A DNA stretch of 64,000 nucleotides from Flavobacterium geliluteum (GCF_017948595.1 NZ_JAGFBV010000017.1:39675-103674), one strand, 5' to 3'. Counted from the stretch's first letter, positions 44,418 to 52,947 are shown. Notes: generated from the letters alone by a model not told the origin. Made by a program: numbers and translations.

Positions 44418-45743
44418 ATGAAAAACTGGAAGTTTTATAACGCTTTGTTTGCAAGAGTTTTGCTTATTATGGTACTCTTTTTTTTGTTTGTTTTTCTGAT
44501 CGAAAAGCATTTTTATTACAACGCACTTTTGACAGCATTTTTTGTAGTGGTATTTTTTATCGAAATGTATGTTTATATCAGAAATCAACTGATTTTCTAT
44601 GATAAAACCCTACTTTCCATTCTTCACAATGATTTTTCGACTCATTTTTCTGAAGAGCAAAAAAAGAAAAATTTCACGAGTTTGTATCTTTTGTACGAAA
44701 CTTTAAAAGAGAAACAGCAAGAGCAGAAGTCAAAAGAAATGATTTATCGCTCGATTTTAAACAGTATTGATACGGCTACCTTAATTTTGGAAAAAGAAAA
44801 CGAAGAATGGAGCATTTTCATGATGAATGATTGTTTTTCGACTTTGTTTAAAGTGCCAAAAGTGAGTCACTGGAAATACCTTAAAAATTACCTTCCATCA
44901 CTTTGTGAAGAAATAGAAAAGACATATTTTACAGAGCTTAAGTCGGCAATTTCGATAAAAATAGAACAACAGGATTTACAAACTTTCATGCTGCAAACAT
45001 CGCAGACGAAGTCGTATAACAAAGAATATTTTATTGTTATGTTGGATAGTATCCAGCGCGTGATTGAGAAAAAAGAAAAAGAAGCCTGGATTAATTTGAT
45101 GAAAATTATTTCGCATGAATTGATGAATTCCCTGACTCCAATTCGGGCGCTTTCGCAAAATTTACTCGATATTGTTGATCAGGAAAAACTTGAAGAAGAT
45201 GATTTTGATGATATTAAAAGTAGTATTTCGACGATCATCAACAGAAGCGACCATTTGCAGGTTTTTGTTGAGAATTATCGAAAACTGGCAATGCTTCCCA
45301 CTCCAATTAAAAAAATGACCCCGATTAATGTGCTTTTTGAGGATTGTCTGAAAATCATGTCTCCAATTTTGAAGGCAGAAAATATTCAATTGATAAACGA
45401 AATCAGCAGTTTGCGGTCTATTCCGATTGATAAAAATCAAATGGAGCAGGTGATTATTAATTTGATTACAAACAGTATTCATGCTCTAAAAGAAAAGGAA
45501 GATAAAAAGCTTTTCTTGTCGTGTTATACCGAAAACAATCGTTTTTTTATCACGATTTCAGACAATGGAAAAGGAATTGACGCAGAGATTAGAGACAAAG
45601 TTTTTCTGCCGTTTTTTACTACCAGAAAAGACGGCGCCGGAATTGGATTGACACTTTCTAAAAACATTATTGAAGCGCATGGAGGTTATCTGACGCATCA
45701 GGCAGATGCAGAAAAAACCCATTTTGTAATTTGTCTGATCTGA
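44418..45743 (+). CDS. Membrane sensor histidine kinase
   Basis: Partner kinase (441 aa) of the adjacent NtrC-type regulator. Two membrane helices lie at about residues 10-27 and 32-52 with almost no periplasmic loop, so it probably senses the membrane itself or a cytoplasmic signal. A PAS-like region spans about 105-210, and the DHp box ISHELMNSLTPIRALS contains His233. The HATPase domain has the N-box IINLITNSIHAL, ISDNGKGID and the glycine loop RKDGAGIGLTLSKNIIEAHGG. The NtrY-like order is typical of Bacteroidota kinases next to sigma-54 regulators. Confidence 0.93.
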   Translation: MKNWKFYNALFARVLLIMVLFFLFVFLIEKHFYYNALLTAFFVVVFFIEMYVYIRNQLIFYDKTLLSILHNDFSTHFSEEQKKKNFTSLYLLYETLKEKQQEQKSKEMIYRSILNSIDTATLILEKENEEWSIFMMNDCFSTLFKVPKVSHWKYLKNYLPSLCEEIEKTYFTELKSAISIKIEQQDLQTFMLQTSQTKSYNKEYFIVMLDSIQRVIEKKEKEAWINLMKIISHELMNSLTPIRALSQNLLDIVDQEKLEEDDFDDIKSSISTIINRSDHLQVFVENYRKLAMLPTPIKKMTPINVLFEDCLKIMSPILKAENIQLINEISSLRSIPIDKNQMEQVIINLITNSIHALKEKEDKKLFLSCYTENNRFFITISDNGKGIDAEIRDKVFLPFFTTRKDGAGIGLTLSKNIIEAHGGYLTHQADAEKTHFVICLI

Positions 45744-45762
45744 TTTCATGCCTATTTTTTAT

Positions 45763-45859
45763 CATTCCGAGGAACGAAGAATCTCTGTAAGTAGCTCGAC
45801 AAAGATTTTTATGTACAGTGTTCAGATACATTGCTGCTATTCCTCTTTCCTCAGGAATG
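45763..45859. repeat. Interspersed palindromic repeat, copy B
   Basis: Starts CATTCCGAGGAACGAAGAAT and ends with an imperfect complement (CCTCAGGAATG). The core CGTAAGTAGCTCGACAAAG-like segment (TGTAAGTAGCTCGACAAAG) matches copies A and C. It occupies the gap between the kinase and the convergent alkyltransferase-like gene. Confidence 0.8.
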
Positions 45860-45892
45860 ACAAGATTGTGGTTGTTTGTATGTAAAGAAAAT

Positions 45893-46219
45893 TTAAAGCT
45901 CCATTTCAGGAGTCCAGAAGTGTTTTTCAAAGTCAATAATTTGATTGTTAACGACTTCGATCCCTTCGCTTTCCAGAAGTTGCTGCATCAAATTGGTTCC
46001 GTCAAAATGATGTTTTCCGGTCAAAAGCCCTTTTCGGTTGACGACTCGGTGAGCCGGAATATCTTCTCTGTTATGACAGGCATTCATCGCCCAGCCGACC
46101 ATTCTTGCCGAACGAGCAGTTCCTAAAGCTTTTGCGATGGCGCCATACGAAGTCACTTTCCCGTAAGGGATTTGCTTCGCAATAACATAAACTTTTTCGA
46201 AAAAATTATCTTCTGTCAT
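45893..46219 (-). CDS. Alkyltransferase-like (ATL) DNA repair protein
   Basis: A 108-aa protein with only the MGMT DNA-binding domain: FFEKVYVIAKQIPYGKVTSYGAIA, then ARMVGWAMNACHN, and the active-site segment IPAHRVVNRKG near residue 55. The catalytic Cys of true methyltransferases (PCHR) is Ala here, which is the defining change of ATL proteins. These bind O6-alkylguanine lesions without reversing them and flag them for nucleotide-excision repair. The small size and the intact recognition-helix Arg support this. It is often annotated simply as an MGMT family protein. Confidence 0.88.
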   Translation of the reverse strand: MTEDNFFEKVYVIAKQIPYGKVTSYGAIAKALGTARSARMVGWAMNACHNREDIPAHRVVNRKGLLTGKHHFDGTNLMQQLLESEGIEVVNNQIIDFEKHFWTPEMEL

Positions 46220-46293
46220 ATATAGGTCTTTTTGCCACAGATGTAGAGATTAAAATGCTTTTATTTACAAAAAAATGATCTTTTCCGCATTTT

Positions 46294-46929
46294 TCAACCA
46301 AAATAGTAACTCAAAATATTAAAAAGCGTTACTATCGCAATCAAGCCCGTGATGCTTCCAATGATGGTATTCATGTTTCGCATGAGATAATCGGTTTTCT
46401 TTTCTATTCTTCCAAAAAAACCAATATAGCTGTATAGAGCAGCAAACGAACCTAGAACAGAACCGAACACAAAAGTAAAAATGATATTATTTTGAAATTC
46501 AAAAAGATTATAGGAAGCCAGTGTCACACTAACCACAACATAATACGGAATGGGGAAAAAATTTAGTCCGGAAAGGAGCATTCCCAGAAAAAAACGGCTT
46601 TTTTTACTGCTTTTTTTAATCTTAGATTTCTTTGCAATGGGTTCTTTGGCGATAAACAAAAAGTAGATCGTAAGGATTGAAAAGATTACAAAGCCAACTT
46701 CGCGCAATAAAGTTAGAACGTCTGGTCGATTGTCGATTACCCGGGCAAAAAGTACCGCCAGATAAACCTGAAAAAAGATAACAAACACGGCGCCCACTAC
46801 AAACCACAAAGCATTCTTTTTTCCTTCTTTCAAATTGATTTTAGCAGCCGTCATGTTGATTAAACCCGGAGGAATAATACCGATGAAAGCGGCTAAAAAG
46901 CCAGAAAGTAAAGGAATAAATAATGCCAT
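46294..46929 (-). CDS. LysE-family translocator
   Basis: Inner-membrane exporter of 211 aa of the LysE/RhtB superfamily, which pumps out amino acids or related small molecules. It has six predicted helices. The N-terminal segment FLAAFIGIIPPGLINMTAAKINLKEG is a Bacteroidota version of the PGP motif region of LysE, followed by a long basic cytoplasmic loop (KKSKIKKSSKKSRF). The substrate cannot be predicted. It lies between the ATL and trmB genes, all leftward with short gaps. Confidence 0.82.
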   Translation of the reverse strand: MALFIPLLSGFLAAFIGIIPPGLINMTAAKINLKEGKKNALWFVVGAVFVIFFQVYLAVLFARVIDNRPDVLTLLREVGFVIFSILTIYFLFIAKEPIAKKSKIKKSSKKSRFFLGMLLSGLNFFPIPYYVVVSVTLASYNLFEFQNNIIFTFVFGSVLGSFAALYSYIGFFGRIEKKTDYLMRNMNTIIGSITGLIAIVTLFNILSYYFG

Positions 46930-46972
46930 TCAGTTGGATAATGGGTTCGAAAAATTGTTGTTAAAATTAAAA

Positions 46973-47650
46973 TTAGTCTTTAATTTTAAAACGAATATAC
47001 GTAATTGCCTTATTAATTTCTAAATATTGTTTTTCGTAGAAAGTCTGAAAAGCAGTAACTTCCTCCGGACTTCCTTCGTTTTTGTACACATTATGGTTGG
47101 CGTACAAAACCTCGTGACCTTCTCCGTGCAGCAATCCTAAAGTATAGCCATGCATGAATTCGCTGTCTGTTTTTAGGTTGACAACACCGTCTTTTTTGAG
47201 GATTTTTTTATACAATTTCAAGAACTCCGAATTGGTCATACGGTGCTTTGTCCTTTTGTATTTGATTTGTGGATCAGGAAAAGTGATCCAGATTTCGTCT
47301 ACCTCATTATCGGCAAAAATATGATTGATTAACTCGATTTGAGTTCGTACGAAAGCAACATTGTGCAAGCCATTTTCAACAGCGGTTTTGGCGCCTCTCC
47401 AGAATCGGGCCCCTTTGATGTCAATCCCGATAAAATTTTTGTTCGGATATCTTTCGGCTAATCCGACTGAATATTCTCCTTTTCCACATCCTAATTCTAA
47501 AACTAATGGATTGTCATTTTTAAAGAAATCAGAATTCCATTTCCCTTTCAAAGGCATTAAATCGCCTACAACTTCTTCTCTGGTTGGTTGGAAAACGTTT
47601 TGAAATGTTTCGTTTTCTCTGAATCTTTTTAGTTTATTTTTACTTCCCAC
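46973..47650 (-). CDS. trmB: tRNA (guanine(46)-N7)-methyltransferase
   Basis: SAM-dependent methyltransferase forming m7G46 in the tRNA variable loop. I take the GTG at 47650 (read as MGSKNKLKRF), the common flavobacterial N-terminus; a TTG seven codons upstream is open but unsupported. Motifs are the SAM loop LELGCGKGEYSVGLA, GIDIKGARFWRGAKTA, and the TrmB-specific DEIWITFPDPQIKYKRTKHRM with the catalytic Asp. The length of 225 aa is normal. It is leftward, with a hairpin upstream at 47711-47788. Confidence 0.94.
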   Translation of the reverse strand: MGSKNKLKRFRENETFQNVFQPTREEVVGDLMPLKGKWNSDFFKNDNPLVLELGCGKGEYSVGLAERYPNKNFIGIDIKGARFWRGAKTAVENGLHNVAFVRTQIELINHIFADNEVDEIWITFPDPQIKYKRTKHRMTNSEFLKLYKKILKKDGVVNLKTDSEFMHGYTLGLLHGEGHEVLYANHNVYKNEGSPEEVTAFQTFYEKQYLEINKAITYIRFKIKD

Positions 47651-47710
47651 TTTTACAAAAATTTTCAGCAAAATTAAGGAATATAAACGAATGAATCAGA
47701 CTGCTTTTGT

Positions 47711-47788
47711 TTTTTGCCACAGATTTGACAGATTTATTGGATTCCTTTTTTTTTAATCTGTGAGAATCTTTAAAATTTGTGGCAAAAA
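47711..47788. repeat. Inverted repeat between amt and trmB
   Basis: Arms 47711-47725 and 47774-47788 (TTTTTGCCACAgATT type) match 14 of 15, with internal words GACAGATT/AATCTGTG that can also pair. It lies 2 bases from the amt stop and probably serves as its transcript end. Confidence 0.7.
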
Positions 47789-47790
47789 AA

Positions 47791-49179
47791 TCAACCGTAA
47801 TGCGGTTCTGTTATTGGTTTCAACTTTGGATCTAATGTTTCATCGTGTTGTGATAAATCCAATCCGATGTGTTCGTTTTCTTCTGAAACGCGAAGTGGAA
47901 TGATAAAATTGGTCACTTTGAATAAAAAATACGCACCAAAGAAAGTAAACAGCGAAACCAATACCAATGCCATCATGTGGTGTGCAAAAACATTCCATCC
48001 GCCATGCAGTAAACTTGCATTTTCGCCGTGAGCAAAGATCGCCGTGAGGATCATCCCCATAATTCCGCCAACGCCGTGACAGGCAAAAACATCCAAAGTA
48101 TCATCAAAACGTTTTGAAAAACGACAATTTACAGCCGAATTGGAAACTAAAGCTGTAATAAATCCAAAAAACATACTTTCGGGTACAGAAACATATCCGG
48201 CAGCGGGTGTAATGGCTACCAAACCAACTACGGCTCCGATACAAGCTCCTAAAGCCGATACTTTCCTACCATTAATTCGATCAAAGAAAATCCAGGTTAA
48301 CATGGCTGCCGCCGATGAGGTGGTAGTAGTTGCAAAAGCCATTGCGGCGGTTCCGTTGGCCGCAAGTGCAGAACCAGCGTTAAACCCAAACCAACCAAAC
48401 CATAACATCCCTGTTCCTAATAAGACAAACGGGATATTGGTTGGGATATGCTGACTATTTTTTCTCTTGCCCAAAACAATTACTCCAGCCAAAGCAGCAA
48501 AGCCCGAACTCATGTGTACCACGGTTCCTCCCGCAAAATCTTTTACACCAAAATAACTGCCCAATATTCCTGTTGGATACCAAACAGAGTGGCACAAAGG
48601 AGCGTATATAAAAATCGTAAACAAGCTGATAAAAAGTAAATAGGAGATAAAACGTACGCGCTCTGCAAATGATCCCGTAATAATAGCGGGAGCAATGATG
48701 GCAAATTTCATCTGAAACAATGCAAAAAGCATAAACGGAATTGTATTAGCCAATTGTTTGTGAGGTAAAATAGTAACGTAATCCATAAAAGTAAAAGTAG
48801 CAGGATTACCGAAAAAGCTATAAAAATGACCTCCGGAGCTAAAACCGACAGGTTCTCCAAAAGCAAGGCTAAAGGCGACAACTACCCACAAAAGAGTGAC
48901 TACGCCCAAGCAAATAAAACTTTGCAGCATGGTAGAAATCACGTTTTTCTTGCCGACCATTCCGCCATAAAAAAAAGATAATCCAGGCGTCATAATTAAT
49001 ACTAAACAACAAGAAGTTAACATCCAAGCGACGTCAGCTGGCACGATGTCTTTTGTAGTACCAAACTTAGACAGTACATACGTGTTTTCGGCAACGGTTG
49101 GCCAAAAAGCCCCTAAAATGCAAACGATACTAATAATAATAAAGGAAATGATCCAGCGTCTTTCTATTTTCATTTTCAA
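47791..49179 (-). CDS. amt: Ammonium transporter
   Basis: AmtB-family channel of 462 aa for NH4+/NH3 uptake, with about 11 membrane helices after a hydrophobic N-terminal segment. Diagnostic motifs are DVAWMLTSCCLVLIMTPG, the twin-His region (LCHSVWYPTG early; FACHGVGGIMG late) and GGTVVHMSSGFAALAG. The C-terminal tail (HIGLDLSQHDETLD) retains the PII-binding signature form. No glnB/glnK is adjacent, although the tail suggests PII control. A minus-strand -7 match (TAACTTTG, 49211-49218) lies upstream of the start. Confidence 0.95.
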   Translation of the reverse strand: MKMKIERRWIISFIIISIVCILGAFWPTVAENTYVLSKFGTTKDIVPADVAWMLTSCCLVLIMTPGLSFFYGGMVGKKNVISTMLQSFICLGVVTLLWVVVAFSLAFGEPVGFSSGGHFYSFFGNPATFTFMDYVTILPHKQLANTIPFMLFALFQMKFAIIAPAIITGSFAERVRFISYLLFISLFTIFIYAPLCHSVWYPTGILGSYFGVKDFAGGTVVHMSSGFAALAGVIVLGKRKNSQHIPTNIPFVLLGTGMLWFGWFGFNAGSALAANGTAAMAFATTTTSSAAAMLTWIFFDRINGRKVSALGACIGAVVGLVAITPAAGYVSVPESMFFGFITALVSNSAVNCRFSKRFDDTLDVFACHGVGGIMGMILTAIFAHGENASLLHGGWNVFAHHMMALVLVSLFTFFGAYFLFKVTNFIIPLRVSEENEHIGLDLSQHDETLDPKLKPITEPHYG

Positions 49180-49434
49180 ATACTTTATTGAACCCTATTT
49201 TTTTTGGGGTCAAAGTTAAAAAAAAATAGATATTTTGGTTTTTAGGATGATTAAAAGAGAGGTTGTGGTTTTATTTTAATCGATTTTTTAAAATTGGGTT
49301 CCTTTTTTTGAAAGTATGTTATTTAGAGGTTCCAAATAGCCTTTATAATTGCTAAATATGTTATAATGAAATTGCTAATGACTTTTTTTTACGTCCTAAA
49401 AAGTTAGGATTATCATAACAAAGGAGTATTTTGT

Positions 49435-49926
49435 TTATTTTTTTTGAAGTTGGGTAATCAAGGCGTCTTCGATCGGGGCTTTTATGGCTGTAATCGCATC
49501 AACATGATCATTCGGAATTGTCATGGATAAAACATAATGCTGAATCTTCCATTCTTTGCCAACTTTGATCAAAACTCCCGAACCGCGACAAATTTTCATT
49601 TGCGTATTGAGTAATTCATCAAACCAAGCCGTTTTTCCAGTTTTGTCTAAAAAGATATGACGCTCCAGTGCAGTAAAATTCCATGCTTTTCCTCTATCGA
49701 AAAACGGTTTAGCCCAAACCTGAAAATCTTTTTTGTTCCAGTTTTCGGTAGCGTCAGTTCCGATAAAAATAGCGTCATCCGCCATCAAATTAAAATAGGT
49801 TTCAAACTTAGTTTCGGCAGCCGCTTTATGCCAGCTATCCAGCGTTTGACTGATTTTGTCTTTTTCTGTAGTTTGTGCATTGGCAAAAGTAGCAACGAAC
49901 AATAAAAGGAGTATTGTTTTTTTCAT
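49435..49926 (-). CDS. Secreted NTF2-fold (SnoaL/DUF4440-like) protein
   Basis: A 163-aa protein with signal peptide MKKTILLLLFVATFANAQ and a mature cone-shaped NTF2-like fold. The pattern ISQTLDSWHKAAAETKFETY, FNLMADDAIFIGTDATENWN, and the late VGKEWKIQHYVLSM strands is typical of nuclear-transport-factor-2-like proteins in Bacteroidota. No catalytic residues are evident. A ligand-binding or scaffolding role is possible. It is flanked by about 255 non-coding bases on each side with no clear operon partner. Confidence 0.82.
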   Translation of the reverse strand: MKKTILLLLFVATFANAQTTEKDKISQTLDSWHKAAAETKFETYFNLMADDAIFIGTDATENWNKKDFQVWAKPFFDRGKAWNFTALERHIFLDKTGKTAWFDELLNTQMKICRGSGVLIKVGKEWKIQHYVLSMTIPNDHVDAITAIKAPIEDALITQLQKK

Positions 49927-50159
49927 GGTTTAAGTTAAATTTGTTGGGTTTAAAGTTAGAAATTTTCAATGATATAAGAAATACAAACCCTCAGTAATTG
50001 ATGCCTACAGATCCCTGGCATATTCGCAAAGGCGAAAAGTTTTTATTTTTGAATTTTTACTGCAACTTTACCTCTTTCTGAGTACAAAAAAGAAAGGTAT
50101 TGAAATTAAGGTCTAAATTATCTTCTACTAATGATGTGGTTTAATTTTAAAAAAACAAG

Positions 50160-50167
50160 TATATTTG
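50160..50167 (+). promoter_or_regulatory. Candidate -7 element for the HGxPGHRCD lipoprotein gene
   Basis: TATATTTG matches TAnnTTTG, 22 bases before the start. No -33 TTG in range. Confidence 0.35.
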
Positions 50168-50189
50168 AGTGCTTTAAAATACTGCAATT

Positions 50190-50870
50190 ATGAATCCGAA
50201 AATCTTAATAAGTACATTATTCATTAGTTCTTTAGCTTTTGTTTCTTGTAAAAAAGAATTAGAACCTCAAGAAAACACACCAGCCTCTGAGTTGGTAGCA
50301 TTAGGACTTGCAAAAGATACAGCAAAAACAAAATCGGTTGTAGAAATGCCTGCGGGCAGCCAAAATGTTGTGATGAATAGTGGTTCGGTAAATTCGGGAG
50401 CTCTAAATCCCGCTCACGGACAACCCGGACATCGTTGTGATATTTCCGTAGGTGCACCGTTAAATTCGGCTGCTACCCAAGCCCAGTCTGCTGCACCACA
50501 ACAGGCACCACAAGTACAAGTAAATCCGAATCAAAATAAAGTTGTGACCACTACGACTGTTGCCCCGGTAAAAGTGGGTAAAGGAATGAACCCGTCGCAT
50601 GGACAACCCAGACACAGATGTGATATTCCTGTGGGAACACCCTTGAATACTCCGGTTGCTACTCCTGCGGCAGCGCCACCACAGTCGGGAACTACTTCAA
50701 AAACATTTAACGTTACACCGCCAACTTCCAATCCAGCGGTTCCTACTTTATTGAGTACAGAAAGCGCCAATAAAGAAGTTGTAACCACAGCAGACGGGAT
50801 GAATCCAGCACACGGAAAACCGGGTCACAGATGTGATATTGCTGTAGGCGCCCCGTTGCCAAAATCGTAA
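50190..50870 (+). CDS. Lipoprotein with three HGxPxHRCDIxVGxPL repeats
   Basis: A 226-aa lipoprotein (lipobox FVSC near residue 20) of unknown function. Three [13 protein letters not shown] modules occur at about residues 72-90 (NPAHGQPGHRCDISVGAPL), 131-149 (NPSHGQPRHRCDIPVGTPL) and 206-224 (NPAHGKPGHRCDIAVGAPL). They are separated by low-complexity Ala/Pro/Gln/Thr linkers without obvious fold. Each module keeps two His and one Cys in fixed spacing, so metal or haem binding or redox chemistry is plausible. Sequences of this kind are recalled from other Flavobacteriia as hypothetical proteins. It is monocistronic and convergent with hpf across a palindrome. Confidence 0.85.
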   Translation: MNPKILISTLFISSLAFVSCKKELEPQENTPASELVALGLAKDTAKTKSVVEMPAGSQNVVMNSGSVNSGALNPAHGQPGHRCDISVGAPLNSAATQAQSAAPQQAPQVQVNPNQNKVVTTTTVAPVKVGKGMNPSHGQPRHRCDIPVGTPLNTPVATPAAAPPQSGTTSKTFNVTPPTSNPAVPTLLSTESANKEVVTTADGMNPAHGKPGHRCDIAVGAPLPKS

Positions 50871-50902
50871 GAAAAAGTTCATTTATAAAGGTGCAAAGCA
50901 AC

Positions 50903-50947
50903 AAAGAGACAAAGGTGCAAAGAAAACCTTAGCGCCTTTGTCTCTTT
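50903..50947. terminator. Inverted repeat between the repeat lipoprotein and hpf
   Basis: Arms AAAGAGACAAAGGtGC (50903-50918) and the complementary 50932-50947 match 15 of 16. It sits between convergent genes and may act as a shared terminator, though U-runs are weak. Confidence 0.6.
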
Positions 50948-50968
50948 GAGACTTAGAAACTCTTTAAT

Positions 50969-51283
50969 TTAATATTCTTTCATTTTTTCGAAAGTTGTAG
51001 TCAATGATTTTTTAATTTTTGCCAAGGCACCGCTAAAAGCTTTTTCTATAGTATCTGAATGTTCGGTAACTGTAATGGGTTGCAGGTTAGCAATACGAAC
51101 TTCGATCAAGCATTTTTTATCGTTCAGACTGAATTTTTCGCCATTTTCGTCTCCAAAATGCACTTCAATACGGGTTATTTTTTCCTCGAAGCGCGCCAAT
51201 CCTTTTTCCAGTTCTCCTGAAAAATAGGTTTCTAGTCTCTCATGTCCTTCTATGTTTTTGTCGGTGTTGATTTGAATCTTCAT
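50969..51283 (-). CDS. hpf: Ribosome hibernation-promoting factor (HPF/RaiA family)
   Basis: A 104-aa short-form HPF/YfiA protein that binds the 30S decoding centre and helps inactivate ribosomes in stationary phase. The N-terminal MKIQINTDKNIEGHERLETY, the acidic-basic alternation FEEKITRIEVHFGDENG and the conserved KKCLIEVRIANLQPITVTEH are typical, as is the terminal amphipathic helix. It lacks the extra C-terminal dimerisation domain of long HPF. It is leftward, directly left of the accessory cassette at 51.4-56.3 kb. Confidence 0.9.
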   Translation of the reverse strand: MKIQINTDKNIEGHERLETYFSGELEKGLARFEEKITRIEVHFGDENGEKFSLNDKKCLIEVRIANLQPITVTEHSDTIEKAFSGALAKIKKSLTTTFEKMKEY

Positions 51284-51396
51284 ATTGGTTTATGTTTAAA
51301 AATTATATCCACCAAATTACCCAAATAAAGATGAAGAGACAAATGAGTTAAGGAAAGATTATGAAATTTTTTGGAGAATTTCAACGCCACGTTTTT

Positions 51397-51434
51397 CATT
51401 CCGAAGAATGAGGGACCTTCGTAAGTAGCTCCGC
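51397..51434. repeat. Interspersed palindromic repeat, half copy C
   Basis: CATTCCGAAGAATGAGG, then CTTCGTAAGTAGCTCCGC, matches the left half of copies A and B. The right half, ending in GGAATG, is missing. It stops about where the methyltransferase cassette begins. Confidence 0.75.
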
Positions 51435-51446
51435 AATAAAAGTGAA

Positions 51447-51638
51447 TTAAGTATTCTGTATTTCATTACTTGCGTTTTGAATTTTGAGAATGCAGGAATC
51501 TAAATTCTTTTTGATATAGTTAGACCCAGAAACGAGGATTTCTGGTTCCCAATCTTTTCCGTTGAAGAATTCTGAATTAACGAAAGCAGCAATTTTTTTA
51601 AAAACTTGTAATACCAATTCTTGATATATGACTTGCAT
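51447..51638 (-). other. 63-codon open frame at the cassette edge, possible gene remnant
   Basis: A leftward frame overlapping the last 41 bases of the receiver-like gene. Its last 45 codons (starting NSEFFNGKDWEPEILV) read like a normal mixed protein sequence rather than a random shadow, but there is no plausible independent start. It may be the 3' end of a gene that was here before the cassette arrived, or a small fourth cassette gene. No family is recognised. Confidence 0.25.
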
Positions 51639-52947
51639 ATTTATTGCCTAGCATATCCATAATTTCTTTCTTTAAAATAAATAGTGGATTACCAAATCTT
51701 TCATCGTTTTCAAAAGTGCCAAATACATAATTAAGGTTCAACCATATATTATAATTTGTATTGTTATGCTGAAAGCAACAACCACCTATATGGTAACTGC
51801 TTTCACTTCTTCTTACTTTATTTAGAAAAGTATCTATATCAAAATGATCTGTAACAACACCTAAAATATACTTATTGATTCTGTTCTTTTTATTGGAATA
51901 ATCACAAGCTGCACTAAATTCTAATGCAATCATTTTTGAACTACCTCTTATAGCCTTTCTAATAATTTTATCATCAATCGGTATTAAATCATTAAACCAT
52001 GTATCGTAGTTATTAATACCAAAAGAAGCTATTAATTCCGGGTTATTTTTATCAATTTCAATTATACATCCACGAGTATCTTTAGTTTGTTTATTGTACT
52101 CTTCTATGTGATAAAGAGCATTAACCTTATGTTGAATGTTTATGTCTGGACTTACAATATCATTATACTTTTGAGCTTGATTCAACTGAGCCACAATATC
52201 ATTCCAATTGATATTGCTTTCACTGTTTAAAAACTCATAATTTAGTATAGGAAGCAATCCTTCATAAACAGCCTTTTTAGGGTTTTCTTTTGCATGACCA
52301 AAACCAAGAGTAGAAGCGGCAATTTTAGATAAAACTTTATCTAAATCTTCAAAAAGTTGTTGGCTTTCACCCCAAGGGTCATTCTTTGGAAGAATGTCAT
52401 ATATTCTGTTTAAAGTATTCTCACCAGATTTTTTGGCATTGTTTTCTAAATCAAAAAGAAATTTTATTTTTTCATTAGAATTTAATAAATCTAAAACAAG
52501 CTGAGGAAGAGTTCCTACATTGTCGTCTGTAATTTGTGTTTTGTCAATATGGGTAATTATAATAGGATTAGGAATCGCTATTTTTCTTTCATTAACATAT
52601 TGAATAAAAGCATCAATTAGCTCTTTATTTTTAGTCCAAAAAATTAATGCATAAGGGCCATTTTCAATAGAAATAAATTGCTCAATAGCATATGCTAAAT
52701 CATTGAGAACAGCAGAGTGATTGGCTATAATTTCTTCTTTTTCTTCACCACTTAAAAATTCTTTACCTAATGTAAGGTTTATATCAAAAAATGCTATTCT
52801 TACATTTTTTAATGGTTCTGCATCATAATCAGTTGCATAAAGAAAAGTTCTGCACCCAACTCCAATTTCTAAGAATACTTTGCCTAATCTTTCTAATTCA
52901 TCTTCTGAATTATCAACTATGATAATTTTGTTTTGTTTTTCAATCAT
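51598..52947 (-). CDS. Receiver-domain-like protein of the methyltransferase/GHKL cassette
   Basis: A 449-aa protein, last gene of the cassette. Residues 1-140 resemble a divergent receiver domain: KIIIVDNSEDE gives an acidic patch at Asp12/Asp16, and IAFFDINL gives the phospho-acceptor candidate Asp55. This is followed by an insertion and then ALIFWTKN and IIITHID strands. The remaining 300 residues match no DNA-binding output domain I know. They include an EFSAACDYSNKKNR segment with Cys348-Asp349 and a later HIGGCCF. The gene begins 5 bases after the GHKL protein stop. A role as phospho-switched effector or nuclease regulator is inference. Confidence 0.82.
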   Translation of the reverse strand: MIEKQNKIIIVDNSEDELERLGKVFLEIGVGCRTFLYATDYDAEPLKNVRIAFFDINLTLGKEFLSGEEKEEIIANHSAVLNDLAYAIEQFISIENGPYALIFWTKNKELIDAFIQYVNERKIAIPNPIIITHIDKTQITDDNVGTLPQLVLDLLNSNEKIKFLFDLENNAKKSGENTLNRIYDILPKNDPWGESQQLFEDLDKVLSKIAASTLGFGHAKENPKKAVYEGLLPILNYEFLNSESNINWNDIVAQLNQAQKYNDIVSPDINIQHKVNALYHIEEYNKQTKDTRGCIIEIDKNNPELIASFGINNYDTWFNDLIPIDDKIIRKAIRGSSKMIALEFSAACDYSNKKNRINKYILGVVTDHFDIDTFLNKVRRSESSYHIGGCCFQHNNTNYNIWLNLNYVFGTFENDERFGNPLFILKKEIMDMLGNKYASHISRIGITSF

